Position numbers and translations under genes: made by a program. From Neospora caninum Liverpool (lineage: Eukaryota > Apicomplexa > Conoidasida > Eucoccidiorida > Sarcocystidae): 64,000 nucleotides of DNA. The notes under the pieces are model-generated. The model did no database searches and was not told the origin of the DNA. It saw only the letters and a program-made list of their open reading frames with translations. The stretch is from the NCBI RefSeq assembly GCF_000208865.1, contig NC_018386.1, positions 1,302,001-1,366,000 of the forward strand. Direction: 5' to 3'. The first letter of the stretch is position 1, and each line of letters begins with the position of its first letter. This document shows, piece after piece, positions 11,434 through 23,400 of the stretch.

Positions 11434-14400
11434 TCACGGCTTCTCTCGGGCGTTCTCTCTGTCTGCATGCACTTCCGTCGGGCCCGCCTCGCTCGGTTTG
11501 GCTTTCGCCGCGCTCCTTGAAACGACGCGCATAAGCGGCGGCCAGCCTCTGCCCCCGTCCCCTTCCTCCATCTCCACTTGGCGAGCGCAGAGATACGCCT
11601 TCACGGCTTCCTCCAGCAGCCGCGCCTTCTGCGAGCTACATGCGGAGCATGACGGTCGTCCAGCGCTGGAAGCAGGCAGCGCAGTCTTGGACAAGGTGGC
11701 GACAGCGGAGGAACAAGACGAACCGCTGGACGGCAAACGGGTAGACACGGATGCGACACAAACGGACCGCGTACCGTGATGACAAGCGCCCTCGCCTTCC
11801 TCCTTTTCGCGGCCCTTGGCTCTCTGTCGATCTCTCTCGGCTGCTTGAACAAGGCAGGATGCGCCGACGCCCTGCCGCTCGTCCGCACGCGTTCTCTCGC
11901 CTCCTTGGCATGCATAAAATTTAAAGGTCCCCGCACTCTCAGTCGTGCAGCCAGCAACGCAAGCGCCTGCCGCGCCGGGCGCGAGCGCTTCTGTCGCCCG
12001 TTGGACCTGGTTGTTGTTGCCAGGGTTCGTATCACTTTCTGAGTGTCGCGGGCGTTTCTGACCCCGCGATTCGCTGTCCGCTTCGTGACTGTCCTTCGCC
12101 CGGCCCATCACATTTTGTGTTTCCTTGCCTGAACCCGCGGCCGGATACGTGCAGGTTCGGTCCCCCGCGTCTTCCAGTGCGGAGGTCGTCTCTCTCCGTA
12201 GCGGACTCGCGCCAGCTGGTGGCCCTGCCGCCACATCGCCGCTCTCGAGAGCGCGGCCTTCCTTCTCCATCTTAGCCTCGGCTGTGTCGGCGGTCTTCTC
12301 TCTCTTCGTTGCGTTCGACTGATTCGTAGTCGTTCCCTCCCTGTCCCGGCCTCCCGCCGTTCGTTCTTCTTCGCGACGCTGGCGTCTGAGCTCGAGGGCA
12401 ACTTGCGCGTGCTTCGCCTTGGAGGAGAAGAAGGCGAAACAGACTGTGAACGCTCGCTTCTTTCGCTCGGCAGCTTTCTGGCCTCTCGTCTTTCCCGCGG
12501 TTGAAACGAGCGCGTGGCTGCCTTCGCGCGTCTTGCGCGGTCTTCTCCCTTCCTCGACATCTGCGCCGCCACTCGAGGCCTCTTTACGCTGACACGGTTC
12601 AACGAAGCGTCTGCAACGCATGCACCTGCGCTGCATGCCGTTTGAAACGCCGTCCACGTCCTTCTCCCTACTCTCCGCAACGCCCGTCCCCTCTTGGGAT
12701 GGCTGTCCTTCACAGCCCTGCCTGTTGCCGGAAGAATGCTGCTTCGCTGAGGTCCTCGATTCTTCCTTCCCCGCGCTTTCTTCTTTCGCCTCTTGCTTCC
12801 TTTCTCCGCGTCCCTGTCCTGCGACGTCCTTCCCCGCTCCACTGGTCTTTTCTTCGTTTCGTTCCCGTCCCTCTTCGCTTTGTCCTCCTTCCCCTTCGGT
12901 TCCCCTTGGCGCCACACAGCCTCGTTCTCCCTCCGCGCAGCCTGCCTGTCGTAGTCGATGTCCCTCCTGGCGGATCGGGGTGTCTCCGGCGTCCTGGCTG
13001 TCTCCGTTTATCTGTGCGAGAGCCGCCTCGCTCCAAGGGGGCGTATTTTCTTTGTCTTCGCTCTCTCTGCACGTTCCCCTTCTCGCGACCAGGGAGTCGC
13101 AGAATCTTCCGTCGCGGTCGCGTGCTCCACGTTTTCCCTCTCCCGCGCTTTCCGCGCCGCTCCCCCGGTCTGTGTCTGACTGGCCCGGAGGCGCAGAAGG
13201 CGGCTCTTGCCGCAGGCCTGGCAGCAATTGGGAGGCGCGACCCGCGCCTGAGACGTCGCGGTGGGACGAGAGAGCGCCCGCCGTTCTTCGTGGAGCCGAG
13301 GCGAGACGAGCACCCTCTTCGCCATTGCGGCTGTCCTTTCGTTCACCGTCAGAGACGCCTGGGCTGGAGATCCGAAACGCAGAAGCGTCGACTTCATCGC
13401 CGCACTCCGGGAGGGGGAAAGCCGTCTGGTCAGCAGAAAGAACGCAACCTGTGGTAGCAGGCAGACAGTCTGTTGGTGGGCGCGCGACTGTCGCCGAAAC
13501 GGCGTGTGCAGCAGCCGAGACTGCGTCCCCCGCGGAGGAAGAAAGCACCTGCGTAGGAGGGCTATACGGTGAGGACGAAGAGCAGGGCGAACGAGAGATG
13601 CAAGAGAAAGGAGCAACAGAAGACGGGAAGGGCGATGGAAACGGAAACGCGGAGTTCGACGGGGCCGGGGAACGGGGGGAAGATGCGCGAGGCGCGGACC
13701 GCCAAGCCGAAGGCGAGGAATGTGCCGAAGAAGAAATATGTGAAGACTTCCGTTGTGTTTTTCGCTCAGCACAGTCCGAGCACAACGCATGCACGCGCCT
13801 GCGCTCATGCGCCGCCTTGAGGCCACTACGCGGCTTCACCTCTTGGCGCTTCCAATCACCTTTTCCCTTGCCGCGGCAGCGGTCCCGGGGGATCTCCCAC
13901 GTCGCGCTTTTCGGGTCTTTGAATCCGCGAAAGACAGATGCCGCTGCATTGAAGCAGACGAAACGGAGGCGCTGCTGGAACGCCCAGGACGACAGACCCC
14001 CGTGCTCGCACTGCGACGTTGCGGGAGGCGACGCAGGAGAGCAAGAAGAGGAAGGAGACACGCCCGTGGAGGAGCGCGTGGCGGGAGAGAACGCGCGCCA
14101 CTGAAACGGGATAGGCTGACGCGTGTAGGACAAGACAGCGTCGATGAGGCGCATGCATAGATCTGCAGAAAGAAGTGGAGAAGGGAAACGGCTAGCCTGC
14201 ATGCACTGCAGAAGAGGGCCTCGATCCGATGGCTCTTAACGGCGCTAACGCGGAGGCAGAGAGTTCCGGGGCTGTCTTTTTTCTTCAAGCAAACGAAAGC
14301 TGCGTCGCCAGCGCGCTCGCCCTATGCCGATTCACAAGTAAACGCGCACGGACATTGCCACAACGCACTTGACAGATGCGCGGTCGACAGCAGATGTCTC

Positions 14401-17400
14401 GTCGCCTCGAAGAGCTTTCCACTCTCGCGTCTCTGTTCGAGTTTTTGCCTTCTTCGTCTTCACGCTCGGCCCGTCTCTCTCACGCCGTTGGTCCCTGCTA
14501 CCCAACCCGTTGCTTCACACACAGACGCTTCGACTCCACACCACGTTCTTCTCTTTACACGTGTGTTCCTTGCTTCCCGTTTCTTCGCTGGTCTCGTCGC
14601 CCCCGCGGCTTCTCCTCGCTTCGACGCAGCCTCCCCTTGCTTACCGACGACGTATGCGGGTCTGAGGAACCCGGCGAACTCCTTCGCGATGCGCACCAAG
14701 CCGCAGCGCAGCTTCAGAAAGGTCGTTTTCACCACCACGTAGACGTTCCGGCACGCCGCGTCGGGCGAGTTCAGTCGCAGGTCGACAAAGACGCGCGTGG
14801 TCCCCAGACGCATAGTCAGGTGCCCGAGCAGGCGCTGTTCGAGCATCTCCTGCGTGCACCAGAAAAGGCAGATTCGGAAAACGGGAACGCGAAGCTGGAA
14901 ACGGCGGTGACGGGCACTTGTGTGTGTGTGTGTGTGGACTTGCGCTAGCTCGCCACGCAGGCGGAAGAGAGAGTCGACAGCCGCAGAAGTCGAGAGAGCG
15001 GCTTCAGAGCAAACCACTCGCGTCAAGGACAGTGTGCGACAAGAGACGAGAACGTGACAGAGACGGCGTGCGGCCGCTGGCGCGGGGTGGTGCTCTGTTT
15101 CGCGAGTCGCCGCCCGCTGCGTGCTTGCATGCACCGTGTCAACAAAGGAGTAGGGGCATGTGTGAAGGGACATCTCCTCGCGTTTCGTTGCGCACTCACT
15201 GCCATGAAGTTTGAGCCGTTCGACGCGCCGTTTGCGAGAAACCTCCTGCGCCCTCGTTGAAGCGACAGGCTGTCGCGTATCGAACTCTGAACTGCAGTGT
15301 CCCCGAATGTCTCCTGTCTCCTCGCGCGGCGACGTCCGCTCCCCTCCGCAGGCAGCCCGGGGCCCTCTGCGCCTCCCGCGACGTCTCGCCGCAGCAGCGG
15401 CAGAACGCACACGCTCCGTCTCTGCACATCGAAGGCGAAGCGCACGCCCGCCCAGCAAGGACCCGCCGCACTGTGGGACGCGGAGACAGGTGCGGAAGAC
15501 GGGTTCGGAGAGACAGGAGAGAACCGAGAGGGAGAATAAGGAGATGGAGAAGCTGCGGAGGCCGACGCGAAAGACGAGGGATAAATTTGGAGCGACGAAT
15601 GGTTTACAGAGTAAGCGGGTTCGTCGTTGGGTTTGAGCGGACACGTGGCGGACTTCCGTTTCTTCGGACATGAGTCAGAACGCTCCGCATCAGCGTGTGA
15701 GCCTTCCTGGCGTCTCTTCCGCTTTCGCGGCGCCTTCGCCCCGGTGGTCTGTGCACCGTTCTTGTTTCGCCGACCCTGCGTTTCCTCTCCTGCGACTCCA
15801 CACTGCTCTTCTCTACGCGCCAGTTTCGCGTTTCTGCTGCCGCACCTTTGGCCTTGATCGCCGTCTCGTCTGGTTCGCTCTTCGTCTCCCCGCCGCTCTG
15901 GCGGATGCAGCTCGGAATCGGACCCTGCCTCCGACCGACACGGGGCCCGCGCGGGCGTCGCCTGCTGGCGAGGACTGGCGAATGAGGCCGCAGAAGAGGC
16001 GGAAGAACCGGACCGTCGACACCCCGCTCCAGGCGGACTCGCGTCCGGATTTGTTTGCGAAGGGAAAGAAGAGCGGCGGCACGAACCGGTGGCGTCTGCG
16101 TCAAACAGGTTCGTTTTCAGCTTTTGCTGGTTCACGTTCTTGCCCCACACGTGCTCATCGAGCAGCAGATTCAGGAACGCTTCGGCTGCAGCCCGACTCG
16201 GCGAGAGAAAGAGGAAGTCGTCCACCCACCGCATGAGCAGCGGCGGCCACACCAGACGGCTCAGCCGCCGCAGCAACGCATGCAGCGCCTGGCGCTCCGA
16301 CCGACAGAGCCGGCAAAAGGAAGACAGCGGGAGAGAGCTCGAAGGCGAGCGAGAAGCGCCGGAGACCGAAGAAGAGGACCACGCAGACGGGGAGGCAGAC
16401 GACGGGGGCGCCGACAGGGCGACGGAGGCGCATGCGTCCTGGGAGCACGTGTTTGCCGGTCCCTTCTGTCGACGGGAAAACTCCAGGATGAGGGGACCCA
16501 CCTGGCGAAAGAAAACGTCTCGACTAGCTGGTTCCTTCTCGGCCTCTTCGCTGCTGTCTCTGACTTCCCTCCCTCGCCTCGCCTGTTCCGCTTTGAGCGC
16601 ATTCCGCAACGTCCTCGGGTCTTCAGCAGCGGCAGCGACTGGACGCTCCCGCGCGTCTTCTCCGCCCTTCGTCCCCGTGCCGGCAGACGCATGCGGTGGC
16701 CTTCGGCCGCGTGTCTCCGAAAGCCGGGGCGACGTCGTCTGGGGCCGAAGCGGGCCGAGAGGCTCTGCGGATCCGTCGCCGCGCAGGAGAGCCTGGACCG
16801 CCGGCCGTGCATCGCGATTGGCGTAGAACAAAGCACAGAGAAGCCCAGAAATGTTTGACCCTTGAGGAATGCCGATCGTCTGACGGTAGACGCCGTCCAC
16901 TGCCTCTCTCGTTTCTCGATCTCGTTCTCGCCGAAACGCCTGTTCATCTCCCGCCTCCTCGGTTCTTCCTGCGCGCTCTTGACACGTCGCGCCGAGTCCA
17001 GCTGGCGTCCGGACGTCTCCCGCGCTCACGTGCCGCCCTGTCGTTTCCCGCGCTTTCCCTGCCGCTCCGTCCCCTGTAGGGCATCCAGGCGGCGCTGCAT
17101 CGGCGCTTTTGCTCGCGTCTTCACCTCTCCACGCAGAGAGTCCTCGCCGCGCGCCGAGTTGCGCCCCAGCCCCCTGCAGCAGGTCCTCCCCTCGCTTCCC
17201 GCTGGCGCGCGCCTGGGGTCGGTCGCCCGCCGGGGCTCGAGCCACGGCTACGCGGGTTCTCGGTCCGTCTTTCGCAGCTTCTCCTCCCAGCGATTCCCGC
17301 TCGCGTGGCGCCGGTGGACAGGCAGACAGGGCGAGCAGCGGCTGCCTGCAACGCGAGAAACGAATGCGGTGGTGCCGGAGAAGCAGGCGCACGGCGAGGA

Positions 17401-20400
17401 ACAACTCCTGCGAACTCAGCGCTAGTCGCTGGCCGGTGTCGGCGAGCAGCACCACGCCGCCCCGACTCGACCCTCGCAGCAACCGCCGCCGAAACACCGC
17501 CGCTGCGTCTGGAAGGATCGCGCGGCCAGCCGACATCAAAGCATAAGAAGAAGAAGAAGAAGAAAAGGAAGAAGAAGAAGGGGAGAAGCACTCCAGGCAG
17601 GCGTCCATAGAGAGGGCGGGAGAAGACGCTTTTGGCGAAGGCCAGGACGACATGAGAGGGCCGCGAGAGGCCGGGGCAGCTGCGCCTGGTCTGGCGAACA
17701 TCCTGTCTCCCCACAAAGGCGGAAGTGTTGAGGCGAAGCGGGAACTGTGTTGCACGCCCGCCTGAGTGACGGACGCGCTCGAAAACAGTACCAGCTCGCC
17801 GGTCGATCGCCGTTTGTCTCCGCCCCTCTCCGGCAACAACAGAGAGGCCAGGAGCGGCTGGCGGCCCGCGCGCGCTGGAACGGCGACTTCATCGACTCTC
17901 CCAATGGACGAGAAATGCGTTTTCTCTGGCTTTCGGAACCCATCGAGTCTCAACGTTCGCCTCGCTGTCTCATTCGCCGCGCCGGCCGGAAGTTTCTCGT
18001 CTCTTACGTCCCTACTGCTCTTCAATCCCTCCTCGTTCTCTCTCTCGTTCAGCTCGTCCTCGGTGGCAGTCTTTGTCCATTCGCTGTTTTCTCTGCGGCC
18101 TCGCCTTTCGCTTCTCCGCCTCGGCTCAGCCTCGTCCTCTGGTCCTTCGCTGTCCCTGCCTCGAGTGCTTCTTCCTGTCGGCTCCTGGCCGTCCAGTCTG
18201 CTTCGCTGCTCCGGCGCCGCTTCGTCCCTGTCTCCTTCCACTTCGTGCGTTTCGCCCTCGCTCTCCAAACCGCTCGCGTGCCTTCTGCCAGTCCGCTCCC
18301 CGTGGCTGCGCGGCCCGACCCCTCGCCGCGCTCTTCTCTCTCGTCTCACGATTGCAGTTCTTCGGCTGTCTCTCGGGCTGAGCTTGGGCGGCACAATTCG
18401 CCTGTAGAGCTTCAGAATGTGCATCTTTTGGACGGCTGCGCGTTCCAGAGCGCGCTGCACAGATCGCAGGAGGTCTGCGTGCGTGAGGCCCTCGTAGCAC
18501 GCCTGGAGATCTCCGACGACGAAGAACATCTGAGAAAACGAGACGCGTCTGACCCTCGCGCGCGGGCCCAATCGAGCAACTAGCTTCTCCACTCGCTGGA
18601 AGAGACGCAGATACACGGACCACCACGCGCGCAGGCGCCGATGGACGTCGGAAAAGGACAACACGGAGCAGCCGAGAACCGAGGGACGGAAGCGACAGAG
18701 AGCGGCGAGTGAGCTCCGAACCGGCCCAGTAAGGCTGTTCAAAGACACCAGAGAGGAAGAACCAGGAGCGAACGGCGGAGGCCGAGGAGACGCCCGCGCC
18801 GACGGAGCAGAGAGCAAGCGACAGGACAGCGCCGAACCTGGTGGAGACGCAGTGGAGCACCGCAGAGAGCGCGGTGTTTGCCGTTCAGCCAAAAATCCTC
18901 TTGGAAGGCCTTGCTCGCTGCGCAAAGCGCAGCCTCGACCCCACAGGCTGCCTCTTGCTGACTCCCGCTGTCGAGCGTCTCTCGTCAGGGTGAAGAAGCA
19001 AGCAGAGCGTGGCGAGGACGAGGAAAAGGAGGAAAAGGAAGAAACGGAAGAAGAGGGAGCAAATGAAGAGGAAGAGAGACAACGGAGCGAAGACGCCCGA
19101 CTGGCGATCAGCCGAGTCGGGCGCCCGCGGAGCCGCCGGGTGCTCAGCGAGGCTGAGAAGGCGACAAGGCGCTGACGCACAAAGTGGCTATAGGACTGTG
19201 AAGCGAAGGGTGGGGACGAACAAGGGAAAGAACGGAAAAGAGAGGAAGATGCGTACGCCGGCAACGTTCGCAAGAGAGTTTCGTCTGCATCCCCTTCGGC
19301 TCCAGGACGGTTCACCAAGCCTCGTCCTGTGTCTCTGTTTGGGCTTTGAAGCAACTTCCGCAAGACCTGCTTGAGCGCATCCTTTTTGCGTTCCCTTTCT
19401 CCCCTCTCGCTCTTCGCCTCCTGTCCTCTTCTCTCCGTGTCTCCCGCCTCGGTGCGTCTCGCCTCCCTCCGCCGACTTTCTTCCGTCCCCACCTTTCCTT
19501 GGTCCGGTCGGTCTCCGCTGCCTGCAGCAGCGGGCGGGGTGTCTCCGAAGAGGAGCCGCGCAGCCCCAGCGTCTCGCAGGGTCTCCAAGTGTCTCTCCCT
19601 CGCCCTGCGACGCCTATCTCTGTCTTCCTCCGCCTTCTGCTCCAGCTTCTCGAGAGCCGCCGAAAGAAGGTGGGCGAGACGCACGCCGCAGCGGGGCTGC
19701 GAGAGGTTGACGAGGGGACGGCAACCCCGCGCCTTGGGCAGAAACCGAACGGTAGGCACGGAGGCGAACCTGCGCGCAGCAGGCGCTCGCGAAACGGACA
19801 CTGTGAAAGAAAACTGGAACGACGAGAACGCAGGAAAGCGAACACGCAAGAAAGAAGCAACACAGTTGGAGACGGCATCTGCAGGCGGTCAAAAGGCGGC
19901 GAACATCCGAGGAAAGCCAAGGCCACGACGAGCTCAGAACGCGCGTCTCATCCGAACTGCAGCACGCGACGCAAACTCAAAAACGGAGGCGCAACGCATG
20001 CATATCCTAGTCATGTTTAGATGCCACTGCACGCAAACCTGGTTTTCGACCGTTTTCATCCAAAGTTCAGCCACTCATCCTCTTGATTCGCCGACTTTCC
20101 GCTCCGCACAGGGGCGGGGAGTGAGCGAGGAAGGCAACCTCGACGGCGAGAAAAGATCGCTGAGCGTCACACCGGCCACGCGTGACAAGCTCTCAACGAG
20201 AAAACCGCCACCTGCGCTGCCTCCCCGTGACTTACTCTTGGACTCCGGCGAGATGCACATGGCCCTCGTCGTCCTCGATCTCTTGTTCTATCCAGTCACT
20301 CGCGCTCTCCTGTCCTTCGTCATCGTCTTCGTGGACTTCATCGACGACCTCCCTTTCCTTTCCGTGTCGTGATTCCCCTCTTTCGTCTCCTCTCCGTCGT

Positions 20401-23400
20401 GGACCTCTCGCACAAGGCAGCGTCGTGTCCCTGGTGTCACTCTCCCCCTCCTGCTCCAGAGAGCCTCCCCCTCCCCCCGTCTTGGTCTCCTGCGTGACAG
20501 ACTGCGCCGCCGCCTCGCTGTTCGTTTCCGGCCCTCGCTCCCGTCCGTCCTTCGCCTTCTCCTTCCTGTGCCTCGTCCCGCTCTCGCCAGGACTGCCTCG
20601 CGGCTCCATAGAGCTGCTTCTCTCGGCGGGCGACGCGCACGCCGCCCTCTCCCCGCCGCGCCCTGCCTCGCGCGCCTTCTCTGCTTTCTGAGAAGTTGAC
20701 GCAAAGCACGAACGGTGGAGGCTGAGCGCTGCATGCTGCTCGACGGTCAGCCAGGCAATCTTCCGAAAGTAGCGCAGGCGGTGCGCACTCGGCTCCGCCT
20801 CTGTCACGTAGAAATGTTGTCTGCGCAGCAAGGAGAGGCACGACGCCAAGGGCGAGGGCGGAAACGCAAAGAGAAGAACACACAGACAAGAATCTCGGAA
20901 CACCAATGAAAGGCTGTGTCGGCGAGCGCGGGACCGGTGGCTCTGGTTCGGCGCGTCATCTAGAAACTGCCCAGAAGAGTCGAGTCTCACACGATATGGG
21001 GGGGATCCGTGCTCTAGGCCTCGCCGAAGCGTCGCCACCTTCACATGGGCTCTCTCTTTCTCAACGCGACAAAGACGCAGGATACGCGAACGTCTCTGTT
21101 TCCAGCTGAAGCCGCAATCCGCGCTCAGTGTGTCGCCTACCTAAGGAGGGGGATGACGAGTTGCGTGAACAAAAAACAGACAATGCGGCTCAAAAAGATC
21201 TCTTGGAGACGTCCTTCTCCCTCTCGTTCTTTCGAACCGCCTTGTGGGTTCCTGGAGTCGGCCCCGTGCTCGTCCCTCGCAGACTTTGATTGCCACTGCT
21301 TCGGGTTCTTCTCTCTCGCGGTCGCGTGGCTCTTCGGTCCTCTGGGCCTTTCCCCGCTCCCTCCTCTCTTGCCTCCCACCGCCTTCTCGCCTCTACGCCC
21401 CTCCTCCGGCCGGTCCGCTGCTTTCTTCTTCTGAGCCTTCTCTCTGCGTCTCTGGCCGCCCTCCATCGCTTTCCTCACCGCTTCGGCTGCGTGCACCCTG
21501 ACCGCCTCGAGCTCTGGACCCCCTTTCCTCGCTGCCTGCTTTCGATCCTGGGGAAGCGATGCCGAAGACGCGCGAGGAGCGCGGGCTGGGGTGTACGGCC
21601 GCATCTTCATGGAGTGAAGAAGCATGTGAAGCGTGACGGACTCGCGCGAGTTCAGGAGAACAAACTGCTTGGCCCTTTTCAGAAACAGACGAAAGTTCCG
21701 CTGGCCACCCAGTAGCTGCGGAGGCACAATGCGGCGAAGGACGGCTAACAGGAAGGCAATCACCCGCTCCGGAGGTGTCTCCAGGCGCAGGACTGCTAGC
21801 CGCTCACAGCGCGAAGAACCCGAAAGAGCAGAAGAAGGCGAAGGCGAAGGCGAAGGAGAAGGAGCAGAAGAAGGAGAAGGCGAAGGAGAAGAGGAAGGCG
21901 AAGAGGAAGAAGAAGGCGAAGAGGAAGAAGAAGGAGAAGAGGAAGCAGAAGGAGAAGAAGAAAGGGGAAGCGACGACGAAGAGACAGACGGAAGAGCAGA
22001 GGGAGACGGAGGAGCCGAGGGAGATGGAAAAGGACGAGATGAAGAACAAGTTGAGGGCGATGGCGGCGAAGCCGTCGAAGATGGAGAACTAGAAGACGAG
22101 AGAGACGGCACAGGCAGCGAAGCGTACGGGGAAGGCACGCCAGCGTGAGTACGGGAAAAAGGGCCAGAACGAGAACAGCTTAGCGATGCGGACGGTGATG
22201 AAAGAAAGGAACAGCGAGAAGATGGAGACCACCTGCCGGGAGGCGAAGAGCGCGAGCAGCGTCGGCGGCTCTTGGCCGGGCAATGTCGCCTGAGAAGTCG
22301 AAGAAAGTCGCACCGGCGGTATCGGGCCAGAAGCTCCTCGAAGAGACGCAGGAGCCGCCTGAAGAAGCAGCGGGACATCAACACAAATTAGGGCGCTTTC
22401 CAGAAACGGGTAACCTCTCATGTTGGCAGTCCTGGAGTTCCCCCTTCCCCCTGGAGTTAGCAACCGGCACGGCAAAACAAACACGGCCCGCAGGCGGGAA
22501 CGTTACTCCCGCGCGTTCGTGGCATTGCAGGCACGACTTGACTGGAAAACCCGTACCGAGCTAAGGTGCTCTTGAGAGCAACCGATTTTGTCAGCCGCCG
22601 GCGAACTGTCTGCAGCAACTTCTTCTCCTGCTTTTCCTCTTCCTTCGCTTCTTTCTCGTCTCGTCGCGTCCCAGAGGACCCCGTCGTCTCCTTCGGTTCG
22701 TGCTCCTCTTCTCTCTCCTCTTCGCTTCTTTGTCCGCCATCTTGGGTGGCGGCGTGATGCGCGCTGAGCGTCATTTTCGCCTCTTCATCTTGGCCTTCTT
22801 TGTGCCTCTTCGCGGTTCTCTCTTTCCTCTTCGCGGCACGCATCTTGCGCAGTCGCCTCCGGAGAGCCCTTAGCACTGCCCGCGTCTCCTGCGTTCTCTC
22901 CGCGAGCGCTCGGGCGATGGTAGCGGCCCCGCCGCTCCGCCCAAATGCGGCTGTCGAGGGACTCAAGAGAAGGGGAGAGCACAGCACAAATTTTGCCAGA
23001 ATTCGCGCCTCCACTCCTGCGCCGTCTTCTCTCTGTTTCGCGCCTTCATCGCCTTGCGCCGTCGCGTCTTGGAGGGCCTTTCCGTCACATTCACGTCTCC
23101 TCCTCGTACGGCGGTCGCCTCGATCTCCTTCGTTCCCGCCTGTCTTTCCAGCAGTCTCTTCCATCTGGAGATCCGCTCGCTCTGCGAGAGTTCCTCTCCG
23201 TTCGAGGCTGCGCGTCAACTTGCTCAGCAGCGCGTAGCTCGGCAACCCGCCCCCCCGGTTGAAGCTGCTATGGTGGCAAATCAAGTGGCGCGGGAGACGC
23301 AGCATGCCGGGTGTCACGCGGTCTTGGCAGGCGCGCGCGCTCGGAAAGAGAAGCGAAGTCTCCGTCCTGGAAGGAGTCCCTGCCGGAGGACCCGAAGAGA

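Noticed and set aside
12620..14104. 494-codon plus-strand open frame antisense to the TERT last exon
   Set aside because: It mirrors GC-rich low-complexity coding sequence on the minus strand; it has no domain, and the minus frame joins TERT exon 7 in exact phase.
15023..15199. Continuation of the TERT exon 6 frame past 15200
   Set aside because: A consensus gtgagt donor at 15199 joins the CTE exon in phase, and the read-through sequence has no TERT similarity.
21832..21965. Repeat array that could suggest CRISPR or a centromeric satellite
   Set aside because: Degenerate hexamers coding Ser/Pro within TERT; no spacers and a eukaryotic context.
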